Origin: Streptomyces sp. F63
GTDB taxonomy: Bacteria > Actinomycetota > Actinomycetes > Streptomycetales > Streptomycetaceae
Assembly (NCBI RefSeq): GCF_018070345.1
Contig: NZ_JAGPXX010000020.1
Span: forward strand, 1 to 64,000
Length of the DNA stretch: 64,000 nucleotides
Direction of reading: 5' to 3'
Numbering within the stretch: the first letter of the stretch is position 1; each line of letters starts with the position of its first letter. The position numbers were made by a program, and so were the translations under genes. The notes below the pieces were generated by a model, which was not told the DNA's origin, made no database searches, and saw only the letters and a program-made list of their open reading frames with translations. This document shows, in pieces, positions 15,457-23,338 of the stretch.

Positions 15457-16527
15457 ATGGAGACCAGTCTGGGAGCACCGCACTTCGCGCCGGAATCGAC
15501 CTATCTCAACACCGCCTCGATGGGACTGCTGCCCCGGAAGGCCGCGGCCGTCCTCCGGGACGGGATCGCGAACGCCGTCGCCGGCCGCCCCACCCCCGAG
15601 CTCGGCTTCCCCTCGGTGGACGGAGCCCGCGCGGCCTTCGCCCGCCTGGTGGGCGTGGACCCCGGGCGGGTGGCCACCTCGGGAGCCGTCGCCGTGCACG
15701 TCGGGCTGATCGCCGGCTCCCTGCCGGACGGGGCCGAAGTCCTGGTCGCCGACGGGGACTTCAGCTCCCTGGTCAACCCCTTCGCCGTCCGCCCCGGCCT
15801 GAAGCTGCGCAGCGTGCCGCTCGACGCCCTGGCGGACGCGGTCCGGCCCGGCACGGCGCTCGTCGCCGTCAGCGCCGTCCAGTCGGCCGACGGCCGCGTC
15901 GCCGACCTGGCCGCGATCCGGGAGGCCGCCCGCGCCCACGGCGCCCGTACGCTCGTCGACGCCACCCAGGCCGCCGGCTGGTTCCCGCTGAACGCCGGCG
16001 ACTTCGACTACACCGTCACCGGCTCCTACAAGTGGCTGCTCTGCCCGCGCGGGGTCTCCTTCCTCACCGTCCCGGAGGACGGCGGCGGCCTGCGGCCGGT
16101 CTTCTCCGGCTGGACCGCGGGGGAGGACCCCTGGGAGAGCTGCTACGGACCGGTGCGCCGGCTCGCCCGCTCCGCGCGCCGGTTCGACGAGAGCCACGCG
16201 CTGCTGGCGTATCTCGCGGCCCCGCACGCCCTCGCCGTCATCGAGGAGACCGGCACGGAGGCCATCCGGGCCCACAACCTCGCACTCGCCGCGCGCTGCC
16301 GCGCCGGACTGGCCGAGCTGGGGTACGAGCCGCTGCCCGGGCCCGGCTCCGCGATCGTCGCGGTCCCCGGGCTGGGTGGCCGGGCCGAGGAGGCCCTCAC
16401 CGCGGCGGACGTCCACGTGGCGGTCCGGGCCGGCAACCTGCGGGCGGCCTTCCACCTCTACAACACCGCCGCCGACGTGGACCGGCTGCTCGACGTGCTC
16501 TCCGGCCTGCCCGCCGCCCCGGCCTGA
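15457..16527 (+). CDS. Class V aminotransferase family PLP enzyme
   Basis: A 356-residue PLP enzyme of aminotransferase fold type I, class V. The Schiff-base lysine is in DYTVTGSYKWLLCPRGVSFL (near residue 191), the PLP-phosphate/aspartate region is ARTLVDATQAAGWF, and the small C-terminal domain ends in an LYNTAADVDRLLDVL helix typical of cysteine desulfurase/isopenicillin epimerase-like members. The reaction is not predictable: class V includes desulfurases, lyases and transaminases. The ATG follows the GntR stop by 64 bases. It ends before a 20-bp hairpin that insulates it from the convergent ectD. No obvious link to sugar-acid catabolism is seen. Confidence 0.85.
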   Translation: METSLGAPHFAPESTYLNTASMGLLPRKAAAVLRDGIANAVAGRPTPELGFPSVDGARAAFARLVGVDPGRVATSGAVAVHVGLIAGSLPDGAEVLVADGDFSSLVNPFAVRPGLKLRSVPLDALADAVRPGTALVAVSAVQSADGRVADLAAIREAARAHGARTLVDATQAAGWFPLNAGDFDYTVTGSYKWLLCPRGVSFLTVPEDGGGLRPVFSGWTAGEDPWESCYGPVRRLARSARRFDESHALLAYLAAPHALAVIEETGTEAIRAHNLALAARCRAGLAELGYEPLPGPGSAIVAVPGLGGRAEEALTAADVHVAVRAGNLRAAFHLYNTAADVDRLLDVLSGLPAAPA

Positions 16528-16551
16528 CCCGGCACCGGCCCCCAACGGCGC

Positions 16552-16596
16552 GACGGCGGCCGCCGCCGGGAACGCCTCCCGGCGGCGGCCGCCGTC
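16552..16596. terminator. 20-bp perfect hairpin between convergent genes
   Basis: Positions 16552-16571 and 16577-16596 are perfectly complementary over 20 bases with a five-base loop (ACGCC). It lies between the convergent aminotransferase gene and ectD and probably ends transcription from both sides. Confidence 0.8.
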
Positions 16597-16696
16597 ACTC
16601 GCCCAGTGGGAGCCCGATCCGGACGCGCCCCTCCCCCTCTCGTGAGGAGGCCACGGCCCGGACCCAGGTCACACCCTGCGAGCCTGGGTCATCTCG

Positions 16697-17596
16697 TCAT
16701 GTCAGCGGCGTGAAGTCCCGGGCGCCGAGGAACTCGGGCCGGCGGATGGGGGCCGCGAACGGCTCCACGGCCGTGTTCTCCACGCTGTTGAAGACGATGA
16801 AGACGTTGCTCCGCGGGAACGGCGTGATGTTGTCACCGGAGCCGTGCATGCAGTTGCAGTCGAACCAGGTCGCCGACCCGGCCTTGCCGGTGAACAGCTT
16901 GATGCCGTGCTTCTCGGCGAAGCCGGACAGCGCCTCGTCGGACGGGATGCCCGCGTCCTGCATCTGCAGCGACCGCTTGTAGTGGTCCTTCGGGGTCTCA
17001 CCGGCGCAGCCGAGGAACGTCTTGTGCGAACCCGGCATGATCATGAGACCGCCGTTGGTGTCGTAGTTCTCGGTCAGCGCGATCGAGACGGACACCGTGC
17101 GCATGTTCGGCAGGCCGTCCTCGGCGTGCCAGGTCTCGAAGTCCGAGTGCCAGTAGAACCCGGAGGCCCCGAACCCCGGCTTGACGTTGATCCGGCTCTG
17201 GTGGACGTAGACGTCCGAGCCGAGGATCTGCCGGGCGCGGTCCAGCACCCGCGGGTCGCGCACCAGCCCGGCGAAGACCTCGCTGATCTTGTGCACCTCG
17301 AAGACCGACCGGACCTTCTGCGACTTGGGCTCGACGATCGAACGCTCGTCGTCCTTCATCTTCGGGTCGGTGACCAGCCGGTTCAGCTCGTCGCGGTAGA
17401 CCGCGACCTCGTCGGGGGTGATCAGCTGGTCGATCGCCATGAAGCCGTCGCGGTCGAAGGCGCTGATGTCGTTCTCGGAGATCGGGCCGGGGGTTCCGGG
17501 AGCCGACCACACGACCGGGTCAACGCGCGGGGTGGCCACCTCCGTGGCGCCGCGGGTCGGGTAGAGATCGGTCGTCCGCTCGGGTGCGATGGTCAT
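16697..17596 (-). CDS. ectD: Ectoine hydroxylase EctD
   Basis: A 299-residue non-haem Fe(II)/2-oxoglutarate dioxygenase that converts ectoine to 5-hydroxyectoine. The family signature FYWHSDFETWHAEDGLPNMR holds the first two iron ligands (His and Asp of HSD), and the third His is in the GSH of IMPGSHKTFLG. The strands ISENDISAFDRDGFMAIDQL and SATWFDCNCMHGSGDNITPF are also characteristic. The ATG at 17596 has GGAGAAGG about 12 bases upstream, and the upstream in-frame extension is not conserved-looking. It is the last gene of ectABCD, 61 bases after ectC. Its presence means the host can make hydroxyectoine as well as ectoine. Confidence 0.97.
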   Translation of the reverse strand: MTIAPERTTDLYPTRGATEVATPRVDPVVWSAPGTPGPISENDISAFDRDGFMAIDQLITPDEVAVYRDELNRLVTDPKMKDDERSIVEPKSQKVRSVFEVHKISEVFAGLVRDPRVLDRARQILGSDVYVHQSRINVKPGFGASGFYWHSDFETWHAEDGLPNMRTVSVSIALTENYDTNGGLMIMPGSHKTFLGCAGETPKDHYKRSLQMQDAGIPSDEALSGFAEKHGIKLFTGKAGSATWFDCNCMHGSGDNITPFPRSNVFIVFNSVENTAVEPFAAPIRRPEFLGARDFTPLT

Positions 17597-17657
17597 GGTG
17601 CTGCACCTTCTCCTCTCGTTACGTCCCTGCTTCGTCCGTTTCCCTCGGTGAGGTGAA

Positions 17658-18062
17658 TCAGCCCTCTTCGGGCTCGGTGAGCAGCGGGTAGACACCGTTC
17701 TCGTCGTGGTCCTCACGGCCGGTGACCGGCGGGTTGAAGACGCAGACGCAACGGAAGTCCGTCTTGGGCCGCATCGTGTGGCGCTCGTGCCCGTCCAGGA
17801 GGTACATCGTGCCGGGCTCGATCCAGTGCTTCTCGCCCGTTTCCTCGTTGGTGAGTTCGGCCTCGCCCTCCACGCACAGCACCGCCTCGACGTGGTTGGC
17901 GTACCACATCTTGGTCTCGGTCCCCGCGTAGAGCGTGGTCTCGTGCAGGGAGAAGCCGACGCGCTCCTTGGCGAGGAGTATGCGCTTGCTCTCCCAGGTG
18001 CCCGACTTCGACTTGACGTGCCGGTCGGTGCCCTCGATGTCCTTGAGGGATCGGACGATCAC
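17658..18062 (-). CDS. ectC: Ectoine synthase EctC
   Basis: A 134-residue cupin enzyme that cyclises N-gamma-acetyl-2,4-diaminobutyrate to ectoine. It starts MIVRSLKDIEGTDRHV, contains the cupin residues MWYANHVEAVLCVEGEAEL, EKHWIEPGTMYLLDGHERH and the C-terminal FRCVCVFNPPVTGREDHDENGVYPLL of the family. Length matches EctC. The start is a GTG at 18062 with AAAGG upstream; there is no in-frame ATG nearby. It lies between ectB and ectD on the minus strand. Confidence 0.97.
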   Translation of the reverse strand: MIVRSLKDIEGTDRHVKSKSGTWESKRILLAKERVGFSLHETTLYAGTETKMWYANHVEAVLCVEGEAELTNEETGEKHWIEPGTMYLLDGHERHTMRPKTDFRCVCVFNPPVTGREDHDENGVYPLLTEPEEG

Positions 18063-18148
18063 AGTGCTTCTGCCTTTCGTTTCTACGGTCGGCGATACGC
18101 GGGCCCGGGGCAACCCGGCGAACGAGCCGGATTGCCCCGGGAGACGGC

Positions 18149-19417
18149 TCAGACCGTCTCGCGCACCGCCCGGGCGAGGATCCGCAGACCCTCGTCCAGC
18201 TCCTCGGGGGTGGTGGTCAGCGCGGGCAGCAGCTTGACGACCTCGCTCTGCGGCCCGGACGTCTCGACCAGCAGCCCCAGGTCGAAGGCGCGCTTGCAGA
18301 CGGCGCTCGCGCGGGACTTGTCGGTGAACTCCATGCCCCACACCAGGCCGCGGCCGCGCACCTGGCCGCCGAGCCGCGGGTGCTCCTCGACGATCGCCGT
18401 GAGCGCCTGCTCGACCTGCTCGCCGCGGCTGATGGTCTGCTTCTCCATCTGGCCGTCGGCCCAGTAGGTGTCGAGGGCCGCGGCGGCCGTCACGAAGGCC
18501 GGGTTGTTGCCGCGGAAGGTGCCGTTGTGCTCGCCCGGCTCCCACACGTCCAGCTCCGGCTTGAACAGGGTCAGGGACATCGGCAGCCCGTAGCCGCTGA
18601 TGGACTTCGACAGCGTCACGATGTCCGGCGTGATGCCCGCCTCCTCGAAGGAGAAGAAGGCACCGGTGCGGCCGCAGCCCATCTGGATGTCGTCGACGAT
18701 CAGCAGCATGTCGCGGCGCCGGCACAGGTCGGCGAGGGCGCGCAGCCAGTCGGCGCGGGCGACGTTGATGCCGCCCTCGCCCTGCACCGTCTCGACGATG
18801 ACGGCGGCGGGCTGGTTGAGCCCGGAGCCCTGGTCCTCCAGCAGCCGCTCGAACCACAGGAAGTCCGGGACCTTGCCGTCGAAGTAGTTGTCGAACGGCA
18901 TCGGGGTGCCGTGCACCAGCGGGATGCCGGCGCCGGCGCGCTTCATCGAGTTGCCGGTGACGGCGAGCGAGCCGAGGGACATGCCGTGGAAGGCGTTGGT
19001 GAAGGAGACGATCGCCTCGCGGCCCTTCACCTTCCGGGCCAGCTTGAGCGCGGCCTCGACGGCGTTGGTGCCGGTCGGGCCGGGGAACATGACCTTGTAC
19101 GGCAGGTCGCGCGGCCGCAGGACCGTGTTCTGGAAGGACTCCAGGAAGGCCCGCTTGGCGGTGGTGCCCATGTCCAGGCCGTGCGTGACGCCGTCGCGCT
19201 CCAGGTAGTCCAGCAGCGCGCGTTTCAGCACCTCGTTGTTGTGGCCGTAGTTGAGGGCGCCGGCGCCGGAGAAGAAGTCGAGGTAGGTGTGGCCGTCCTC
19301 GTCGTACATGTAGCTGCCCTTGGCCCGGTCGAACACGGCCGGCCAGCCGCGGCAGTAGCTGCGAACCTCGGATTCCAGGCTCTCGAAGACGCTCAGGGCG
19401 GGCGGGGTGATGGTCAC
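18149..19417 (-). CDS. ectB: Diaminobutyrate-2-oxoglutarate transaminase EctB
   Basis: A 422-residue class III PLP aminotransferase that makes L-2,4-diaminobutyrate from aspartate semialdehyde with glutamate as amino donor. Characteristic segments are DFFSGAGALNYGHNN, MFPGPTGTNAVEAALKLARK, NAFHGMSLGSLAVTGN, the PLP-binding LIVDDIQMGCGRTG and the lysine region IVTLSKSISGYGLPM. It stands between ectA (112-base gap) and ectC (86-base gap) in the usual ectABCD order. Confidence 0.97.
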   Translation of the reverse strand: MTITPPALSVFESLESEVRSYCRGWPAVFDRAKGSYMYDEDGHTYLDFFSGAGALNYGHNNEVLKRALLDYLERDGVTHGLDMGTTAKRAFLESFQNTVLRPRDLPYKVMFPGPTGTNAVEAALKLARKVKGREAIVSFTNAFHGMSLGSLAVTGNSMKRAGAGIPLVHGTPMPFDNYFDGKVPDFLWFERLLEDQGSGLNQPAAVIVETVQGEGGINVARADWLRALADLCRRRDMLLIVDDIQMGCGRTGAFFSFEEAGITPDIVTLSKSISGYGLPMSLTLFKPELDVWEPGEHNGTFRGNNPAFVTAAAALDTYWADGQMEKQTISRGEQVEQALTAIVEEHPRLGGQVRGRGLVWGMEFTDKSRASAVCKRAFDLGLLVETSGPQSEVVKLLPALTTTPEELDEGLRILARAVRETV

Positions 19418-19529
19418 AGCGAACTCCAGGGAGTGGTCTGGGGAGTGAAGAAAGTCGGTGGGGGTGGTCAGGGCTCGGAGGCGGGGTTTCCGGGGGCTTC
19501 GGGTGCGGAGCCCGGGGTGAGGGGCCGGG

Positions 19530-20093
19530 TCAGCGCGGGGGCGCCGCCCACGGAAGGGGGCCTATCCGGTACAGCACCTCGGGCAGGTGGCCCTCCTCGG
19601 GGAACAGACCCGGGTCGAACAGGACCTCACGCTCCACGGCCGCGCCGTGCCGCTCGGCGAACGAGGTGAACAGGCGGTTCGACGCCGTGTTGTCCGGGGT
19701 GATCGTGGTCTCCACCCGGTGGACGCCCTTCTCGCGGGCGACCCGCTCGGTCAGCCCGTCGAGCAGCGCGCCGGCGAGGCCGCGCCCGCGCTGGCTCGCG
19801 TCGACGGCCACCTGCCACACGACGAGCGTGTCCGGGGCCTCGGGGCGGACGTATCCGGTGACGAAGCCGACCGGCTCGCCCTCGGCGCCGCGGGCCACCA
19901 CGGAGGTGGCGGCGAAGTCGCGGCACCACAGGAGGTAGCTGTACGACGAGTTGAGGTCGAGCACCTCGGAGTCGCGGGCGATGCGCCAGATCGCGGCTCC
20001 GTCGTCGACGCGGGGCGTGTCGAGCTTGAGTCCTTCCGGCATTTCCAGGAATTCCGTACGGGGACCTGCGGGGTCTGCTTGCGCGGCGGTCAT
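19530..20093 (-). CDS. ectA: Diaminobutyrate acetyltransferase EctA
   Basis: A 187-residue GNAT enzyme that acetylates the gamma-amino group of 2,4-diaminobutyrate. The GNAT acetyl-CoA loop is VAVDASQRGRGLAGALLDGL, and the EctA-specific opening PRVDDGAAIWRIARDSEVLD, then LNSSYSYLLWCRDF is intact. It is the first gene of the cluster. Upstream on the minus strand is an AT-rich patch with TAAATT about nine bases before the ATG and no ribosome site, so the mRNA may be leaderless or start very close to the codon. An internal ATG 17 codons in is a weaker alternative start. Confidence 0.96.
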   Translation of the reverse strand: MTAAQADPAGPRTEFLEMPEGLKLDTPRVDDGAAIWRIARDSEVLDLNSSYSYLLWCRDFAATSVVARGAEGEPVGFVTGYVRPEAPDTLVVWQVAVDASQRGRGLAGALLDGLTERVAREKGVHRVETTITPDNTASNRLFTSFAERHGAAVEREVLFDPGLFPEEGHLPEVLYRIGPLPWAAPPR

Positions 20094-20416
20094 GCGTATT
20101 CAATTTACCGAGCAAAAAGTGAAAATGCATCGGGGCGGGGGGTTACGCGGGCGGGGGTGTCTGTGTTATTCGGGCGCGGTCGTGCGGGCGCGCGAAACCC
20201 GGTCGGAGTGCCCTGATATATGGGCTCATTCCCGGAAGAACCGGGCGGCCTGTGGATCGCGTCACATATCAGTAACAACCCAGGTCGCGGGTGCGGGAGG
20301 GGCTGCTGGGGGCTGTGACGAATCCGTGTGTTTGAGATACGGGAAACCGGGAAGAAGAGTTCCGGACCCTACGCATTTGGAGAATTGGCAATTCCGTTGA
20401 GGAGAACATAGCGCGA
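20094..20416. promoter_or_regulatory. Divergent control region between ectA and the amidohydrolase locus
   Basis: This 323-base gap is distinctly less GC-rich than its surroundings. For ectA, reverse-strand TAAATT at about 20102-20107 is a candidate -10 box. On the other side, GAATTGGCAATTC at 20382-20394 is a perfect palindrome around one central base, just before GAGGAGAA and the small ORF at 20417. A further hairpin-like GCCC...GGGC around TGATATAT lies at 20210-20225. No ORF is convincing inside the gap. Confidence 0.45.
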
Positions 20417-20551
20417 ATGCGCGAAACTGTCACCGGAATCACGGAACCTGCCCGCCGCGGAGTCCGTCCGCCCCTTCCCGCCGCCGGACCCCGCACCGGA
20501 CCGGGCCGGCCCGCCGCACGGACCGGCCCGCTCGTAGAGTGCCTGTCATGA
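20417..20551 (+). CDS. Possible small ORF coupled to the amidohydrolase gene
   Basis: A 44-codon frame starts at ATG 20417 with GGAGAA about ten bases upstream and ends in a TGA that overlaps the ATG of the amidohydrolase (ATGA). The peptide begins MRETVTGITEPARRGVRPPL and is Pro/Arg-rich with no recognised domain. The ribosome site and overlap argue for translation, perhaps as a coupling leader. Against it, high-GC DNA yields many open frames, and a leaderless-type -10 (TAGAGT at 20535-20540) sits at its end. Low confidence. Confidence 0.3.
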   Translation: MRETVTGITEPARRGVRPPLPAAGPRTGPGRPAARTGPLVECLS

Positions 20552-21639
20552 GCGAAGGCACGGTGCTGCACATCAAGGGACGGGTGCTCCTCGGCCCGGA
20601 GGACGTCCGGGACGAGCTGTGGGTGCGGGACGGCCGCATCACCTACGAGGCCCCCGCCGCCGCGCGGGAGGTGACCACCCTCACCGGCTGGGTCCTCCCC
20701 GGGCTCGTCGACGCGCACTGCCACGTCGGCCTGGACGCCCACGGCCCGGTCGACGACTCGACCGGCGAGAAGCAGGCCGTGACCGACCGCGACGCCGGAG
20801 CGCTGCTGATCCGGGACGCCGGCTCCCCGTCGGACACCCGCTGGATCGACGACCGCGAGGACCTGCCGCGGATCATCCGCGCCGGCCGGCACATCGCCCG
20901 CACCCGCCGCTACATCCGCAACTACGCCCACGAGATCGAGCCGGGCGACCTCGTCGCGTACGTCGCCCGGGAGGCGCGCCGCGGCGACGGCTGGGTCAAG
21001 CTCGTCGGCGACTGGATCGACCGCGCCGTCGGCGACCTCGCCCCCTGCTGGCCGCGCGGCGAGGTGGAGGCCGCCATCGCGGAGGCCCACCGGCTCGGCG
21101 CCCGCGTCACCGCCCACTGCTTCGCCGAGGACTCCCTGCGCGATCTGGTGGAGGCGGGCATCGACTGCGTCGAGCACGCCACCGGACTGACCGAGGAGAC
21201 CATCCCGCTCTTCGCCGAGCGCGGCGTGGCCATCGTCCCCACCCTCGTCAACATCGCCACCTTCCCGCGGCTCGCCGACGGCGGGCAGGAGAAGTTCCCC
21301 CGCTGGTCGGACCATATGCGGCGGCTCCACGAGCGGCGCTACGCGACGGTGGCCGCCGCCTACGAGGCCGGTATCCCCGTCTTCGCCGGCACGGACGCGG
21401 GCGGCTCCCTCCCGCACGGCCTGATCGCGGGGGAGGTCGCCGAACTGGTGAAGGCCGGCCTGCCGGCCGCGGCGGCGCTGTCGGCCGCCACCTGGGGCGC
21501 GCGCGAATGGCTCGGGCGCCCCGGCCTGACGGAGGGCGCCCCGGCGGACCTGGTCGTGTACGAGGCCGACCCGCGCGAGGACGTCCGTGTGCTGGCGGCA
21601 CCCCGGCACGTGGTGCTGCGCGGCCGCGTCATCGGCTGA
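20548..21639 (+). CDS. Amidohydrolase-family metal-dependent hydrolase
   Basis: A 363-residue amidohydrolase. Metal and catalytic motifs are in order: DAHCHVG (near residue 60), the lysine of WVKLVGDW, TAHCF, CVEHATG and GTDAGG. The layout is that of imidazolonepropionase/prolidase-like members, cytoplasmic, with an N- and C-terminal beta-sandwich (VLHIKGRVLL and VLRGRVIG). The substrate is unknown, probably a cyclic amide, lactam or dipeptide. The ATG at 20548 is seven bases after TAGAGT, a TAGNNT -10 box, which suggests a leaderless transcript; a GTG three codons earlier is also open. It is divergent from ectA and ends before a hairpin. Confidence 0.85.
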   Translation: MSEGTVLHIKGRVLLGPEDVRDELWVRDGRITYEAPAAAREVTTLTGWVLPGLVDAHCHVGLDAHGPVDDSTGEKQAVTDRDAGALLIRDAGSPSDTRWIDDREDLPRIIRAGRHIARTRRYIRNYAHEIEPGDLVAYVAREARRGDGWVKLVGDWIDRAVGDLAPCWPRGEVEAAIAEAHRLGARVTAHCFAEDSLRDLVEAGIDCVEHATGLTEETIPLFAERGVAIVPTLVNIATFPRLADGGQEKFPRWSDHMRRLHERRYATVAAAYEAGIPVFAGTDAGGSLPHGLIAGEVAELVKAGLPAAAALSAATWGAREWLGRPGLTEGAPADLVVYEADPREDVRVLAAPRHVVLRGRVIG

Positions 21640-21671
21640 GCCGCCGTCCGGCGGGCTCCTCCGCACCCGGC

Positions 21672-21703
21672 CCGGCCCCGGAGCGCTGCCGCTCCGGGGC
21701 CGG
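21672..21703 (+). terminator. Hairpin after the amidohydrolase gene
   Basis: A 14-base perfect stem (CCGGCCCCGGAGCG against CGCTCCGGGGCCGG) with a four-base CTGC loop starts about 32 bases after the stop codon. Outer bases extend the pairing with mismatches. Confidence 0.65.
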
Positions 21704-21879
21704 CCCGGCTTCCGGACCTGTGATCGAACGCGAGCGCAGAAACCACCCGATGGTGTGAACTCACGCCATGTTGCTGCCTGTTCACCGACAGTACGTAAGT
21801 ATGCGTTGCGTCGAGGTCGCCGCGCCGAAGCCTCCGGGCCGCGTCGGCGACTCCATTTCTCTTGTGGGGGTTCCACACC

Positions 21880-22893
21880 TTGAACAGCAATGCCTTCGTC
21901 CCGCCCGTGCGCCGTACCGCCGCCGCGCTGACGGCCGCCGCCCTGGCCGCCGCCCCGGTGCTCCTCGCCGGTGCCGCGCCCGCGTACGCGTCCGGAGGTG
22001 ACGGCAAGGCCGGAGCGGTCGTGCTCCGCGCCGACCTCGGGGTCTCCCTGCTCGACCGGACCCGGGTGCCGCTGAACGTCACGCTCAACGAGGTCCAGGC
22101 CCCGGAGTCGGCCAGGGAGACCCTGCTCACCGCCCGGGTGAAGGGCGCCCACCAGGGCCGTCCCGTCACGATGCTGGACGCGAAGGTGGCCACCGCGGAC
22201 GCCACGACCGGAGACGGGAAGGCGGAGGGACGGGCCAATCTCGTCAACGCCCGGGTCTCCGTGCCCGGCCTGAACCTGAAGCACCGCCCGCTGATCGAGC
22301 TCGACCAGGTCACGTCCACCGCCGTCTGCGCGGCCGGCCAGCAGCCGCAGGCCGACTCGAAGATCCCCGGCCATGTGACGGTCCTCGGCAAGCGGATCGA
22401 GCTGAGCGCGAGCGGCACCGCGCGGGCCGACGTCGAGGGCGTCGGCTCGGTCCGGCTCGACCTGGCGAAGACCAGCACCACGGCGACGACCGCCGCCGCC
22501 ACGGCGCTGAAGCTCCAGCTGTCCGTCACCCCGGAGCGGCTCGACGTCGCCGCGGTGGAGGGCACGATCACCCTGGTCGAGGCCACCTGCGAGAGCCCCG
22601 CCGGCGGCTCCGGTGACGGAGAGCCGGAGCCGGGCACCGGTGACGGCGGCGCGACCGAGGGCGCCACCGGCGGCTCGGGCGGGTCCGGCGACGGCTCGGG
22701 TGACGGCTCCGGCTCCGGTGACGGCGACGGCGTCAGCACCCAGACCGGCACCGGGAACGGCGACGGCAACCTCGCCGCGACCGGCGGCAACTCCAGCACG
22801 CCGTACCTGGCGGCCGGTGCCGGCGCCCTGCTCGCGGCCGGCGGCGTCTCGGTCTTCGTCGCACGGCGCCGGGCGGCCGCACGCCGCGGCTGA
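21880..22893 (+). CDS. SCO1860-type sortase-anchored surface protein (LAXTG)
   Basis: A 337-residue exported protein. The signal peptide has a basic start and the run AAALTAAALAAAPVLLAGAAPAYA. The mature domain (residues about 40-240) is beta-rich with SVPGLNLKHRPLIELDQV and two cysteines that could pair. Residues about 245-295 are a Gly/Ser/Asp-rich spacer. The C-terminus is a sortase signal: LAATGG, a hydrophobic segment YLAAGAGALLAAGGVSVFVA and the basic tail RRRAAARRG. Class E sortases use LAXTG, so it should be linked to the cell wall. The start taken is a TTG at 21880 with a GGGGG patch eight to ten bases upstream; no ATG or GTG gives a better signal peptide. Function unknown. Confidence 0.85.
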   Translation: MNSNAFVPPVRRTAAALTAAALAAAPVLLAGAAPAYASGGDGKAGAVVLRADLGVSLLDRTRVPLNVTLNEVQAPESARETLLTARVKGAHQGRPVTMLDAKVATADATTGDGKAEGRANLVNARVSVPGLNLKHRPLIELDQVTSTAVCAAGQQPQADSKIPGHVTVLGKRIELSASGTARADVEGVGSVRLDLAKTSTTATTAAATALKLQLSVTPERLDVAAVEGTITLVEATCESPAGGSGDGEPEPGTGDGGATEGATGGSGGSGDGSGDGSGSGDGDGVSTQTGTGNGDGNLAATGGNSSTPYLAAGAGALLAAGGVSVFVARRRAAARRG

Positions 22894-22903
22894 CCCCGGC
22901 CGA

Positions 22904-22944
22904 CCGTGACGGTCCCGGGGCCGCCGGTCCCGGGACCGTCACGG
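22904..22944. terminator. Hairpin after the surface-protein gene
   Basis: CCGTGACGGTCCCGG at 22904-22918 pairs perfectly with CCGGGACCGTCACGG at 22930-22944 over an 11-base loop. It starts about ten bases after the stop codon of the surface-protein gene. Confidence 0.7.
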
Positions 22945-22950
22945 GGGAGA

Positions 22951-22990
22951 CGGCGCGGCCCCGCCCCGGGCGTGGGGCGGGGCCGCGCCG
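22951..22990. terminator. Second, 17-bp perfect hairpin in tandem
   Basis: CGGCGCGGCCCCGCCCC at 22951-22967 pairs perfectly with 22974-22990 around GGGCGT. It lies seven bases after the preceding hairpin and could stop transcription arriving from the cobalamin operon on the other strand. Confidence 0.65.
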
Positions 22991-23338
22991 CCGGCCATCC
23001 GCTCCCTGCCGCGGCCCCGCCCGGGGCCCCGCCCCGCCGGGTACGGAGCCCCGCCGGGTACGGACGCCCCGGTCGCCCGCGGTCCGCCGGGCGGACCGGC
23101 GGGCGGCCGGCGGCGGTGACGACCGACCGGGCTCTCACGCGGCGCTCCGGTCCGCCGGCCGGCGGCGCCCCGTCCGCGACTGCGGTGAGCGCGGCGCGGG
23201 CGCCGAGCGCCGGGGCCCACGCGACGAGGGCGTCGGCGGCCCCGGCTCGCCGGACGGCAGGCCGGATCCCCGACCGGTCCGGGAGCCCGTGCGGCGGGGC
23301 CCGCGGGCCGCGTGCGGCGCGCCCGGGAGACCGGCCGG
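22991..23338. other. GC-rich gap before the end of the cobalamin operon
   Basis: About 350 bases between the tandem hairpins and the cobC stop. Long frames are open on several strands simply because of the base composition, and all give Arg/Pro/Gly-rich peptides without a recognisable domain or ribosome site. I see no gene, promoter or RNA here. Confidence 0.5.

Noticed and set aside
20203..20300. Small RNA or riboswitch in the ectA upstream region
   Set aside because: Only short, unrelated inverted repeats are seen; nothing matches a known RNA family and no terminator follows.
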